48,437 bases of DNA, taken from positions 1-48,437 of the forward strand of contig JAKISP010000029.1 of the NCBI GenBank assembly GCA_021648525.1, given 5' to 3'. Each line of letters begins with the position of its first letter. Position 1 is the stretch's first letter. Positions 34,469-45,500 of the stretch are shown here, piece after piece. The DNA comes from Gammaproteobacteria bacterium. Lineage in GTDB: Bacteria; Pseudomonadota; Gammaproteobacteria; SZUA-140. The notes beneath the pieces were generated by a model, which was not told where the DNA came from, did not search any database, and saw nothing but the letters and a program-made list of their open reading frames with translations. A program made the position numbers and the translations under genes.

Positions 34469-35032
34469 ATGCCATCTCAAATCGAAGCGCAACTGACAGA
34501 TGAAGAATTTTCGGAACTGGATGGTTTTCTGCTTGCCTCCAATGAGGGGGAAGACCGCCTGACCGTAGACGAGGCGCATGGCTATCTAACCGCGTTGACA
34601 GTAGGGCCAGAGATGGCGTCAAGTGATGAATGGCTTGAAGCGGTGTGGGGTACGCCGTTGTTTGCGGATGAGGCGAGTGAAGCGCGTCTGCGTGGTTATC
34701 TTTTGCGGATGCAAGATGAAATTGCGACTGTGCTGAGCGATGGTGAAATCTTTGAGCCGATGATGCTGGAAGAGATTGATGGTGATGAAGTGATTGAGTC
34801 ATTTGAAGGATGGTGTTTCGGTTTTATGTTAGGTGTGGCCAGCCAGAGCACTCATTGGGAAGAACTCCCCAGAGCGGAACAGACATTGTTGGCACCTATC
34901 GCAAAGCTTGCGCTGTTGCATGATGATGAAGAAGAAAATGAGATGGATGATGAAGAGTATGACGCCTGGATCGAGATGTTGCCCGGCTCGGTGGTAGGGC
35001 TTCACAACTACTGGTATCATCGTCAACATTAA
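34469..35032 (+). CDS. UPF0149 (YgfB/YecA-like) protein
   Basis: 187 residues from ATG 34469 (AGGATCAC ~9 nt upstream; an earlier ATG at 34430 lacks support). The UPF0149 signature is visible: 'LTDEEFSELDGFLLAS', 'LTVDEAHGYLTALTVGPE', 'WLEAVWG', then 'SFEGWCFGFMLGVASQSTHWEEL' and an acidic C-terminal stretch (DDEEENEMDDEEYDAW). It is a cytosolic helical protein without a SEC-C zinc tail. The DUF3025 gene follows 14 nt downstream. Confidence 0.88.
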   Translation: MPSQIEAQLTDEEFSELDGFLLASNEGEDRLTVDEAHGYLTALTVGPEMASSDEWLEAVWGTPLFADEASEARLRGYLLRMQDEIATVLSDGEIFEPMMLEEIDGDEVIESFEGWCFGFMLGVASQSTHWEELPRAEQTLLAPIAKLALLHDDEEENEMDDEEYDAWIEMLPGSVVGLHNYWYHRQH

Positions 35033-35046
35033 AGGGTGTTTCTGAT

Positions 35047-35910
35047 TTGTCTCGTTTAGACGCTTCTTCCCAATGGGATTCGCTGTTTTTTGAGCGTTCA
35101 CCGATGTTTCAGACACTGGATGGCTTTAAGTCCTGGTATCGATCTTTCCTTAGTGAATGGCCTGCGCTGGATGATTATCAGCAGCTGTTATGGCAGCAAA
35201 ACAGGCCGGTAATGACGCGTAACGGCTTTCCATTATGCATTGTGCCGCAAGCAGAGAAACCCGGTCGTTTTGAGCAGCATTACGCCCCGCGTATTTATAT
35301 GAGTGGTGAGATTCAGACCCGTACTGAGAACTGGCACGACTTCTTTCAGTTGCTGACGTGGATCATGTTTCCACGCACTAAAGCGATGATTAATGAAATA
35401 CACATTCCGTTGGCGCAGGCGCGTATAGAGTCGGATGCTGATTCTGGGCGGCGCTCTCCACTGGAAAATTTATTGTCGCTATTTGATGAGGGAGGGGCGG
35501 TGGTGATTTCATCTGATGAGAACCTGCTGCAGATGATTCGGGACTTTCAGTGGAAGCCGCTTTTCTGGCAACAGCGTGAAGCGTTGCAGGATAAATTAAA
35601 ATGTGTTGTCTTTGGCCATGCGATGTATGAGAAGGGGCTTGCGCCATATGTTGGGATGACGGCCAATGCAATTTTACTGCATTGTGATGAAACTTTTTTT
35701 CAGTTAAGCAATGAACAGCAACTGGTATGGGTCGATGAGGCACTGCTAATGACACTTGCCGATCGCGAGCAGTTTAGTGTGCCAAAAGATCTGTCGCCTT
35801 TTCCCGTTCTGGGAATGCCTGGGTGGGATGAAAACAATGGTAATGAAGCTTATTACGATAACCATCGTTATTTTCGCCCAGGTCGTGGCGGCGCGACAGT
35901 ACCCGCATGA
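35047..35910 (+). CDS. DUF3025 family protein
   Basis: 287 residues, cytosolic. 'YAPRIYMSGEIQTRTENWHDFFQLLTWIMFPRTKAMIN' followed by 'SPLENLLSLFDEGGAVVIS' and 'FGHAMYEKGLAPYVGMTANAIL' are typical DUF3025 segments; the function is unknown. Start is TTG 35047 with AAGGG ~10 nt upstream; ATG 35104 (MFQTLDG) is an alternative. The 3' end overlaps the region just before bolA, suggesting a UPF0149-DUF3025-bolA transcription unit. Confidence 0.85.
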   Translation: MSRLDASSQWDSLFFERSPMFQTLDGFKSWYRSFLSEWPALDDYQQLLWQQNRPVMTRNGFPLCIVPQAEKPGRFEQHYAPRIYMSGEIQTRTENWHDFFQLLTWIMFPRTKAMINEIHIPLAQARIESDADSGRRSPLENLLSLFDEGGAVVISSDENLLQMIRDFQWKPLFWQQREALQDKLKCVVFGHAMYEKGLAPYVGMTANAILLHCDETFFQLSNEQQLVWVDEALLMTLADREQFSVPKDLSPFPVLGMPGWDENNGNEAYYDNHRYFRPGRGGATVPA

Positions 35911-35933
35911 TTATCTTTCAGGAAATGATCAAT

Positions 35934-36248
35934 ATGCAGATGCAAAACCAGATTACAGATAAGCTTAACCAGGCATTGTCACCACAGCACCTTGAGGTGA
36001 TTAATGAAAGTGGCAATCACAATGTACCTGCGGGATCAGAGTCTCACTTTAAGGTGACTATGGTGGCGGAAGATTTTGTCGATGAAAGCCTGGTGAAGCG
36101 CCACCAGAAAGTTTACCAGGTACTAGCAGATGAATTGAAAGGAGATGTGCATGCGTTAGCACTGCATCTCTATACACTTGATGAGTGGCGAGAAAAAAAT
36201 GGTGAAGCTCCGCTTTCACCGCCATGCATGGGCGGTGAAAAGGGGTAG
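35934..36248 (+). CDS. bolA: BolA family protein
   Basis: About 104 residues. Visible BolA elements are 'ITDKLNQALSPQHLEVINES' (helix 1), 'GSESHFKVTMVAEDFVDESLVKRHQKVYQVLADEL' (the class II KH-like core, including the RHQ motif), 'VHALALHLYTLDEW' and the C-terminal SPPCMGG. BolA proteins act as regulators and as partners of monothiol glutaredoxins in iron-sulfur handling. ATG 35934 has AGGAA ~9 nt upstream. A perfect 10-bp hairpin (36214-36223 with 36231-36240) lies in the last codons. Convergent with the downstream minus-strand gene, 9 nt apart. Confidence 0.93.
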   Translation: MQMQNQITDKLNQALSPQHLEVINESGNHNVPAGSESHFKVTMVAEDFVDESLVKRHQKVYQVLADELKGDVHALALHLYTLDEWREKNGEAPLSPPCMGGEKG

Positions 36249-36257
36249 TACTCGTTA

Positions 36258-36740
36258 CTAGTAGCGACCGTTTGATTTGTTGATATAGTTGGTCAGTTGG
36301 GCTGTTTCTCGATTCATGCGGCGCAAATTTTCATGCGTAATTCGAAACAGTGCACGCATCACTTTGTAGACAATATCGGGGCGTGTTTTTAGTAGCTCTT
36401 CAAATGGTGTGGGTTCAAGTGTATAGATGGTGGTGGTGCCAGCTGAACGAAGTGATGCACGGCGTGGTGTACGTTCAACAAAGGCACGCGTACCAGCCAC
36501 TTCACCAGGTGTCATGGAATACACCGTGTTATTGCTATTCTGTTTAGAGTTGATCACATCTAGTTTTCCATCCGCCAGTAAAAAAAGCGTGTGTTCATGA
36601 CCACTTTCGTTGATCAGGCATTCGCCGTCGTTGAGGTGGCGTACCTCCATTATGCTTGCCACAACTTCACACTCTTTCAGGCTTAACTCATTACCGAGTG
36701 TTGAAGTACCGATGATTTCTATATCTGGCTGTGCACTCAT
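36258..36740 (-). CDS. Cyclic-nucleotide-binding-domain protein without DNA-binding domain
   Basis: 160 residues. A CRP-like beta-roll ('VRHLNDGECLINESGHEHTLFLLADGKLDVI') leads to the phosphate-binding cassette region 'PGEVAGTRAFVERTPRRASLRS', followed by the C-helix. The protein then ends in a helical, basic tail (HENLRRMNRETAQL) with no helix-turn-helix. It may sense a nucleotide or act as a scaffold. A strong ribosome site AAGGAG precedes ATG 36740. Divergent from selO, with 292 nt between them containing a large inverted repeat. Confidence 0.85.
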   Translation of the reverse strand: MSAQPDIEIIGTSTLGNELSLKECEVVASIMEVRHLNDGECLINESGHEHTLFLLADGKLDVINSKQNSNNTVYSMTPGEVAGTRAFVERTPRRASLRSAGTTTIYTLEPTPFEELLKTRPDIVYKVMRALFRITHENLRRMNRETAQLTNYINKSNGRY

Positions 36741-36850
36741 CTGTTACTCCTTGCTGGGTTGTGGAGGCTGACCTTTCTATTAACGGGATGTGGTGGTGTT
36801 TCTTTAAATATTATTAACATATCCTTAACGTATCTTTATTGGAGTTAAAT

Positions 36851-36891
36851 AATCTAACTGATTGATAATATTGAAATCAATTAGTTAGATT
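36851..36891. repeat. Inverted repeat in the cNMP-protein/selO divergent region
   Basis: Arms of 16 bp (36851-36866 and 36876-36891) pair with one mismatch around a 9-nt loop, core AATCTAACT / AGTTAGATT. It lies 110 nt upstream of the minus-strand gene start and 140 nt upstream of selO. A regulator-binding site or hairpin is possible. No T-tract for a terminator. Confidence 0.6.
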
Positions 36892-36922
36892 CTACTGAAT
36901 TCTATATCCCTGATTTTCATCC

Positions 36923-36952
36923 TTGTACTTTTACCAAAAGACCTGGTAGAAT
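36923..36952 (+). promoter_or_regulatory. Possible sigma-70 promoter for selO
   Basis: TTGTAC (36923-36928) and TAGAAT (36947-36952) with an 18-nt spacer, ~80 nt upstream of the selO start and downstream of the inverted repeat. Confidence 0.4.
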
Positions 36953-37032
36953 GCTGCGAAATTCAATCCCGACTAAAACAATCAACAATTATTGAGTTGG
37001 GGCTAATCTAAAATGAGTGGGTCGGTGGTTTA

Positions 37033-38547
37033 ATGAATTCAATCCTAAAACCAGGTCATAGTCGTGTTGCTTCGTTAGAGTCTTTAGCGTTTGAAAACCG
37101 TTATGCAAAGTTGCCTGCACCATTTTTCCATGGGGTTTCACCGACACCACTGAAAGGAGCCCATTTAGCGAGTTTTAACGCTGAACTGGGTGCTGTAATA
37201 GGCCTGACGGCTGAAGATGCTAATAAGAAGAGCTTTGTTGATTATTTCAATGGTTCACGTGAAATACCGGGTGCTGAACCACTCGCGATGGCTTATGCCG
37301 GACATCAGTTTGGACATTTTGTGCCACAGTTGGGCGATGGCCGTGCGATGTTGCTGGGGCAGGTGAGAGATGAGCAGGGGACGCTGTGGGATATGCATCT
37401 GAAAGGAAGTGGGCCGACGCGTTTTTCACGTGGTTCTGATGGGCGTGCTGTATTGCGTTCATCGATTCGAGAATACCTTTGCAGTGAGGCGATGTCTGGT
37501 CTGGGGATCCCAACGACTCGTACACTCTGCCTGATTGCAAGCAGTGAAAGTGTGATTCGCGAGCGTGTGGAGCCAGGCGCGATGTTGGTACGTATGGCGC
37601 AGAGTCATATCCGTTTTGGTAGCCTCGAGTATTTTTATCATCGTGGTGACCATGAAAACCTGCGTAAGCTAGGTGAGTATCTGCTGCAGGAGGAGTTTGC
37701 TCACCTGCGGGATAAAGAAGCGCCGTATCTTGAGCTGTTTGATGAGGTGATGAGGCGCACAGCAACATTGATTGCGCAGTGGCAAGGTGTTGGTTTTTGC
37801 CATGGTGTGATGAACAGTGACAATATGTCGATACTGGGTTTGACACTCGATTACGGCCCATTTGCTTTTATGGATACCTTTGAGCACGATTATATCTGTA
37901 ATCATTCTGATCATCAGGGGCGTTATTCATATCGACGTCAACCAGAGATGGCACATTTTAATCTTGCCTGTTTAGCCACGGCATTACTACCACTGATACA
38001 TGACGATCATGAGGTGGCGGTTTCTTTAGTACGAGAACGTCTGGCAAATTACTGGGTCTGTTTTAATGATGCTCATCTGGCGGTCGTGCGCGCTAAACTC
38101 GGTTTGTTGCAACAGGAACGCGCAGACCCTGGGTTATGGGATGAGTTGTTATTGCTAATGGAGGGGGAGGTGGATTTTACGTGCTTCTTTCGCCAGCTTG
38201 GTGCATTATCATTATCATCCCCGGTTCATCATCCGCTAAGAAGTGAATTTATAGATCTGCCACGCTTTGACCTCTGGATGTATGAATATCGTCAGCGGTT
38301 ACAGCGAGAGCATCGCTGTGATACAGATCGTCGTAAATCAATGAACCAGGTTAACCCTAAATACATTCTACGCAACTACATGGCTGAGGCGGCGATTCGT
38401 CAGGCGGAAGATGATGGTGATTATAGCGAAATAGATTATTTGTTAAATTTGTTGCGTAGCCCGTTTAGTGAGCAGCCAGAATCGGAACAGTATGCACAGC
38501 CAGCGCCAGCCTGGGCGCAAAGTATACAGCTTAGCTGTTCCTCCTAA
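37033..38547 (+). CDS. selO: SelO/YdiU protein adenylyltransferase (pseudokinase fold)
   Basis: 504 residues, close to the ~480 of E. coli SelO. SelO transfers AMP from ATP to Ser/Thr/Tyr of target proteins in redox defence. Hallmarks seen: 'MAYAGHQFGHFVPQLGDGRAMLLG', 'HLKGSGPTRFSRGSDGRAVLRSSIREYL', the metal-binding 'HGVMNSDNMSILGLTLDYGPFAFMD', and 'NPKYILRNYMAEAAI'. The C-terminus LSCSS carries Cys where some eukaryotic homologues have selenocysteine. ATG 37033 has only a weak GGTGG ribosome site. Appears monocistronic. Confidence 0.95.
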   Translation: MNSILKPGHSRVASLESLAFENRYAKLPAPFFHGVSPTPLKGAHLASFNAELGAVIGLTAEDANKKSFVDYFNGSREIPGAEPLAMAYAGHQFGHFVPQLGDGRAMLLGQVRDEQGTLWDMHLKGSGPTRFSRGSDGRAVLRSSIREYLCSEAMSGLGIPTTRTLCLIASSESVIRERVEPGAMLVRMAQSHIRFGSLEYFYHRGDHENLRKLGEYLLQEEFAHLRDKEAPYLELFDEVMRRTATLIAQWQGVGFCHGVMNSDNMSILGLTLDYGPFAFMDTFEHDYICNHSDHQGRYSYRRQPEMAHFNLACLATALLPLIHDDHEVAVSLVRERLANYWVCFNDAHLAVVRAKLGLLQQERADPGLWDELLLLMEGEVDFTCFFRQLGALSLSSPVHHPLRSEFIDLPRFDLWMYEYRQRLQREHRCDTDRRKSMNQVNPKYILRNYMAEAAIRQAEDDGDYSEIDYLLNLLRSPFSEQPESEQYAQPAPAWAQSIQLSCSS

Positions 38548-38599
38548 GAGGTTTACCTTCTTGTTGAACTATAAAGTGGACCCCTAAGTCAAGACAAAA

Positions 38600-38992
38600 A
38601 ATATCAGTATCAAAAAACGCATTGCTCAGGCCCAAACAGCCCATATTGCTAATCATCCACATTAGCAGGCGAAAGGATTATTCCCATTTGTTGGTAATCC
38701 ACGTGATGAGATGCCATCTGGATTAGCGTTTAAATTAACGGATTATCTTAAACTGGTGGACTGGAGTGGGCGTATCATTCGTGCAGGTAAGCGAGGAAGC
38801 CTTGATCGGCAGTGTTCCCCGATACTGGAACGATTAAACATTGAACCTGACCATTGGGATTATTTAATCAACCATTTCGAAAGCCGCTTTAAGTCACTCG
38901 TGGGCACGGCGTTTAAATTGAAACAGGTCTCTCAATCTTTGGGGTATCAAAGTACCCCCGGTATTCGGAGTTGTGAGATTTATTTTTCTTAA
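38600..38992 (+). pseudogene. C-terminal remnant of a Y1-type (REP-associated-like) transposase
   Basis: The frame reads 'KKRIAQAQTAHIANHPH', then an in-frame TAG at 38663-38665, then 'GLFPFVGNPRDEMPSGLAF' and 'LTDYLKLVDWSGRIIRAGKRG' to the stop. The last part is a conserved C-terminal region of long IS200-like/Y1 transposases found in many gammaproteobacteria ('DYLELVDWTGR.IR..KRG'). The HUH catalytic domain is absent and the amber codon interrupts the rest, so it is a dead relic. Confidence 0.75.
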
Positions 38993-39553
38993 CCCGGGTC
39001 ATCAAATCGTTATGCCATCCCAGGCGACACCTTGTTGAGGAACCTGCTTGCCTGATAGCGACAGTTACCCATTTAATTCTGAAAAATCATGCTTCAAAGA
39101 TTATTGATTTCCAATAATCTCCCGCGATTCTTTACCATTTGAATTAAGTGCGAAGGTCAAGTGCTGTTCTTTTTTTTACGTGCTGGATGTTTTTATATTA
39201 TGGCTGTCTTCTTTAGTTGTCTGTTAGTTACTCAAGGATCCCCTTTATATTACCTCACTTTTCCTGCACGATAAAACTAATTTTTTAAATTAAAAACAAA
39301 TGCTTACCATTTTCATTGTGAATTTTAAACAAATTATTCATTTTTCTATGGACAAAAAGCACCCGCCCCAATAAAATGAGCCACCTGTAAACAGTCAAGC
39401 TGTTAGTCAAAAGTTTTCACCTGAAACCCTTTTGTCGTTGCTAGGATCGCTCCCGGGTTCGACACGCCAAGAAAATTTCTTGCAAGTGAACAAGCAAGCC
39501 ACCGCCGCTGTTTTTCACTTTTTACATCTGAGTTATAAAGAAGAGTTTAAGTT
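38993..39553. other. Long AT-rich non-coding stretch before the Rhs gene
   Basis: About 560 bases with no credible gene. It contains an A/T-rich block around 39275-39375 and a 15-nt palindrome CAAGAAAATTTCTTG at 39468-39482, 71 nt upstream of the Rhs start, which may be a regulatory site. A weak ribosome site AGAAGAG precedes ATG 39554. Confidence 0.5.
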
Positions 39554-42500
39554 ATGTCATTTAATCGTCGAATTCATTTGCCTGTTGGCCTGATGTTGTT
39601 GCTTACTTTATCCGCATGCGGTGGTGGTGGGGGGGGCAATAGCACACCCGCGGCAGTGTCGGGGGAAGTCACGATAACCGCCACCGTCACACCTGCCGCT
39701 AATGCAGCGGGCTGGCATAACAGGGATGCCACGGTCACATATCGCTGTACTGGTGCTTCTGATTGCCCTGTTCCGGTGATTGTGACTGCGGAAGGTGCCG
39801 GGCAAGAGATCACTGGCTCTGTTTCAGATGAAACGGGCAATACCGCCAGTACGACGACGATTCTCAATATTGACAAAACCCTGCCGAGCCTAAGCATTAA
39901 CACCCCGGCACCCGATAGCGTGCAAATTAACCCTCGTCCTCTCATTAATATTTCATACGCTGATGCCAATGGCGTGGATACCAATACACTGGCACTACAG
40001 CTGGATGGTCAAACCTTAAGCACTGTGTGCAGCACGGCCACCACCAGCGCAAGTTGCCAACCAAACACTATTTTTTCAATTGGCGCACGTAGCTTGCAAG
40101 TTCTTGTGAGTGATGTGGCTGGCAATGCCGCCACCGCACAAGTCACTTTCGAACAAGCGGCTCCACCATTGGCCGATACCGATGGTGACGGCGTGACGGA
40201 TGCCAATGACCAGTGTGCAGAGACACCCACGGGTGAAGCGGTTAACAGCAACGGTTGCGCACGATCACAACTGGATGCCGACCGTGACGGGGTGTCTGAT
40301 GCCAGTGATCAATGCCCTGGCACCCCAGACGGTGAAGTTGCAGACGCCAGTGGCTGTTCAGCATCCCAGCAAACGGGCGCTATTCCGCCGGACCCTGCCA
40401 CTGTTGCACCCACGTTAGATCCTACTGTGGCCAACACATTGGCCAGCGCGACCGCATTTCTTTACAGCGGCGCCAACCCCATTCAGACCGGGGTCAGCCC
40501 CGGCACCATTGAAGTCAGACGTGCAGCGGTACTGCGCGGACAAGTCACCGGTCGTGATAACAACCCGCTATCCGGGGTCACCGTCAGCATCCACAATCAT
40601 CCGGAATTTGGCCAGACACTCACCCGCACCGACGGCATGTTCGACATGGCTGTTAACGGCGGTGGGCTGCTCACCATTAATTACCAAAAAAACGGCTACC
40701 TACCCGTCCAGCGCCAACTCGAAACCCCCTGGGCAGACTACGCCATTGGCGAAACAATCGTGATGATACCGCTAGATACCCAGGTCACCACGGTTGATCT
40801 CACGGATACCACGCAAGCCTTCCAGGTCGCACAAGGTTCGCCCGTGACCGACGCCGACGGCACCCGCCAGGCCACGCTGCTATTTCCACAGGGTATCACG
40901 GCAAATATGACCCTGCCCGATGGCAGCATCCAGTCACTCACCACCCTTAATGTGCGCGCCAGTGAATACACCGTAGGCGAAAACGGCCCGCAGGCCATGC
41001 CAGGCGAACTGCCTGCTACCAGTGCGTACACCTACGCGGTAGAACTGTCTGTGGATGAGGCTATTGCCGAGGGTGCGATACGCGTTGACTTTGATCAACC
41101 GGTATCAGTTTACGTGGATAACTTTCTTGAGTTCCCTGTGGGTGAAATAGTGCCTGCTGGTTGGTATGACCAGGAAAGAGTCGCGTGGATCCCCTCCGAC
41201 AACGGTCACGTCATCGGTATCCTCGCCGTCAATGCTGCTGGCATGGCAGATATCGATGTTGATGGCAGTGGCAATGTTGCAGATGCAGCGCAATTGACTG
41301 AGTTGGGTATTACCGATGCCGAACGTGTACGACTTGCTGGGCTGTACGCGGTAGGTAAAAGCCTTTGGCGCACCCCTATCTCACATTTCACACCGTGGGA
41401 TTTTAACTGGCCTGGTCCGCCAGACGATGTAGAAGAGCCACCGCCACCGTCGGATGACAGCACGCCACCAGATGAAACTGAAAGTGAATGTCCCGGTTGT
41501 ATTATTCAGCCCCAAAGCCAGTCTCTGGGTGAAAGGCTACCCATTGTTGGTACACCGTTTGAACTGTTTTACCAAAGCGAAAGTATGCCCGGCAGGGAAG
41601 TTGCGCGCACTTTAACGATACAGCTATCCGGCGACACCGTACCAGCCAGTTTACAACATATCGAATTAATTATTACCGTTGCAGGCCAAGTCTTTACGAG
41701 AACGTTTCCCGCTGCCCCTAATCAAACCTTCGCCTATGTTTGGGATGGAAGAGATTCTTTTGGTCGTCCTGTCCGTGGGGAAACTGCATTCATTCGCGTT
41801 AAATATGTGTATCCACTGCGCTTCTTTACTTCTAGGGATAGGAGGTTTGAACTAGACTTGTCTCAGGCTCCAGCTTTTGGTCGGGTGACGAATGGAGGAG
41901 TTGTTGTGACAATGCCACCAACTACTAACAGGCTAATGTTCAGGGAACGGCAGTGGACTCAGCCGCTTACTGGTATTGCCCAAAAACCTCAGCTGGTCAG
42001 CAGTGCTTTAGGTAACTGGGGACTGGATGTTCTCCATGCCTATGACCCTGTGGCTAGAGTATTCTACGGTGGAGATGGGTCAACGCGATTAGGCACTGAT
42101 ATAGAGCGTTCCCTTTTCACAGTGAATAAGGTACCTATGCCTTTCGTTGCTGCTATTGCTTTTGCCCCTGACGGAAGTATTTATATTTCAACCCGCCAGA
42201 AGCATCGCCTTTATCGACTATCTCCTGACGGTACGACTCTTACGGTTGTGGCAGGGATTGTTGATTCGTCTGGAGAGCCATCCCCTGGATTTTCCGGCGA
42301 TGGTGGTCCAGCTGTCTTGGCACAATTAGACGATTCTGCTAATAACAGACCTGGTGTCGCCATTGGCTCAGATGGCAGCATATACATCGCAGATACTGGT
42401 AATCACCGCATTCGCCGGATTGATCCGGACGGTATTATTACTACCGTCGCTGGCTCAGGAGCAACAGGACCTTTTGGTGGAGGCTTTTCTGGTGACGGTG

Positions 42501-45500
42501 GTCTTGCAACTCAAGCAGAGTTATCCCGGCCGACTGATATTGTTGTTGCACCCGACGGGAGTTTATATATCGCGGACATTTTGAATTACCGTATTCGTAA
42601 AGTTGACACAAATGGCATTATTACCACCATTGCAGGGATTGGAGAAGATGGCGATCGTGGAGATGGTGGTCCAGCAGCCGATGCTGCACTAATTAATCCA
42701 GGAAAAATTGCCCTTGGTCCGAATGGTAACCTTTATATTTCGGATGGATTCGGGGCAAGCATCCGCCGTATTGACTCAGGTGGCATTATCACTACCGTAG
42801 CCGGTACGGGAGTGAAAGGTGAGGCTGGTAACAACGGTCCTGCTGTCCAGAGCCAACTGTCTACCGTTAATGCTTTGGCTATTGGTCTCGATGGAAGTAT
42901 TTACATAAACGAACGTCGGTCAGATCCTTCTTTCCCATGGGTGGGTTATGATCTCGTGCGTCAGGTTGATCCGAACGGTATTATTACAATAATAGCGGGA
43001 GAAATAGGATATGATTCTAGCAATTTCAGGGGAGGTGATTTTGACGGTGTTCCTGCCAATAAAATAAATCTTATAGGACTCGAAGGTCTTGTTTTTGGTC
43101 CTGATGGTGCTCTTTATTTAGCCATAGGTGGTTTTACTCTTGGCCCATTGTCAGGCACTAGCGAGCCACGTCATTCACCAATAACTATCAAGAGAGTAAT
43201 TTCGCAATTTCCGGGCTTAAACGACTCTGGACACGTACTTCCCTCCTCCGATGGTAAGCAAATATTCCGTTTTGACGTTAACGGTCGCCATCTAGACACT
43301 TCCGAAGCTATCACCGGCGCACTAATTTACCAGTTTCGTTATAATGGCGAAGGCTACCTCCGCGAAATTGAAGACGTCGATGGCAACGTCACCCGCATCG
43401 AACGTAGTGGCAATACGCCCACGGCCATTGTCAGCCCTTATGACCAACGTACCGCGCTCACATTGGATGCGAACGATTACTTGGATTCAGTCACCGACCC
43501 CACTGGTGCGCAATACGAAATGACCTACACTCCAGGCGGTCTCATGACCCGCTTTGTTGATCGCAATGGCAATGCTACAAACTTCTCGTTCGATGCGACT
43601 GGACGTTTGGTGGAGGACATCAACGCTACTGGCGGTGGTTGGTTACTGGATCGTACGGAGCTGACTAATGGTTATGCTGTAAGCATGACCAGCGGTGAGA
43701 GCCGAGTCAGCACCTTTCAGGTTGAGCGCTTGCTCGACGGTACCCGCCGCCACACCAATATTGCCAGAGATGGCAGTGTTACTGTTGTTGATTACAGGGC
43801 TTTGAACACCGTAACTACCTTACCAGACGGTACTGTAAATACAACTGTTGCGGGACCGGATCCGCGTCTTGGCATGCAAAGTCCCTTCGTACGAGATGCG
43901 GTAACAATAACCCCCAATGGGCTGGTTCGTTCTGTTACTTCAGATCGCCAAGCCGTTTTGGCAGAAGACCTGCTCGGTTTCTCCAACCTCATCGAAACTG
44001 TTGCTATCAACGACAAGACAATAACTAGCAATTATGATACAGCAACGCGAACGACTACTGTGACCTCACCGGAAAACAGGCAGCGGATCCGTGTGTTCAA
44101 TGAGCAGGGTAAAGTCACGGCAACACAAACTGAAGGTCTGGCAGCAATAGACTTCAGTTACGACCTTCGCGGTCGCCTCAGTGAGGTTAGCTCCGGATCT
44201 GGCGCCAACAGGCGTAACTTTCAAATGACTTATGACTCGAACGGCAATCGTGCCAGCCTCACTAACTCCTTGGGTCAGGTAATGAGCTTTGAGAGTGATG
44301 TACTAGGTCGGGTTATCCGACAGGTGGTGTTTGATGGCCGTGCAGTAAGTTTCAGCTACGATGCCAACGGCAACCTCACTAGCCTTACCCCACCTGGAAG
44401 TGCGGCACATATTTTCAACTACACTGCTGGCGATCAGACGAGTACCTACACACCACCGAATGTTGTTAGTGTAGCTGCACCATCGACCAACTACGCCTAC
44501 AACCTAGACAGGCAGCTTACCAATGTCACGCGTCCTGATGGACAGCAAATAACCCTCAGTTACCACCCCATGAGGGGACATCTCACAACCCTGACCACTC
44601 CGCGCGGCAACTACACTTACGAATATGCCAGCAGCGGTCAGCTCACCAGTATCGTTGCGCCAGACGGTAACAACCTTGAGTACACTAACGACGGCTCCCT
44701 GCTCACAAGCACGACCTGGAGTGGCACTATCGCAGGTACTGTGAACAGTACCTACAATAATGACTTCCAGGTAATAGGTCTTGCTCTGGGCGCAGACAAC
44801 GTCACCAGTGCTTACGATGAAGACGGGCTGCTTATTAGTGCTGGAGCACTCACGCTTGCCCGCAGTGCACAAAGTGGTGGCCTGCCTACGGATATAACGC
44901 TAGGGAGCAGCGACACCAGCATCACCTACAACAACTTTGGTGAAGTGGATACTGAAACAGTCACTTATAACGACGCCCTTCAATACACAGCCAGTTATGA
45001 ATATGATTCAGTAGGTCGTATCATCAGCAAGCAGGAAACAATCGCAGGGGTTACGGTTAACTACGGCTATTTCTACGATCTAGATGGACGACTCATTGAA
45101 GTTGAAACCGACAATGTTGTCACTGCCACTTACGGCTACGATGCCAATGGCAATCGCAACGGAGGCACATACGACGATCAAGATCGCCTACTCAGCTTGG
45201 GTACAACTGATTATACTTACACCGACAACGGTGAGCTCATCAGTAAAGCCGACGCTACCAGCAGCACCAGCTACCTATACGATGTCCTTGGTAACCTGAT
45301 GCAGGTCACCCTGCCAGACAATAGTACCGTCGCTTATATTGTCGACGGTCAAAACCGAAGAGTTGGCAAACAGATCGACAACACCCTGACTCAGGGTTTT
45401 CTGTATCAAGATCAACTGAATCCAATCGCCGAACTCGATGGCTCCGGCGCCACTGTTTCACGATTCGTTTACGCTTCAAAATTCAACGTACCTGACTACA

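Noticed and set aside
36214-36240. Bidirectional terminator between bolA and the cNMP-protein gene
   Set aside because: The perfect 10-bp hairpin lacks a T-tract on either side and encodes the conserved BolA C-terminus SPPCMGG, so the codons may explain it.
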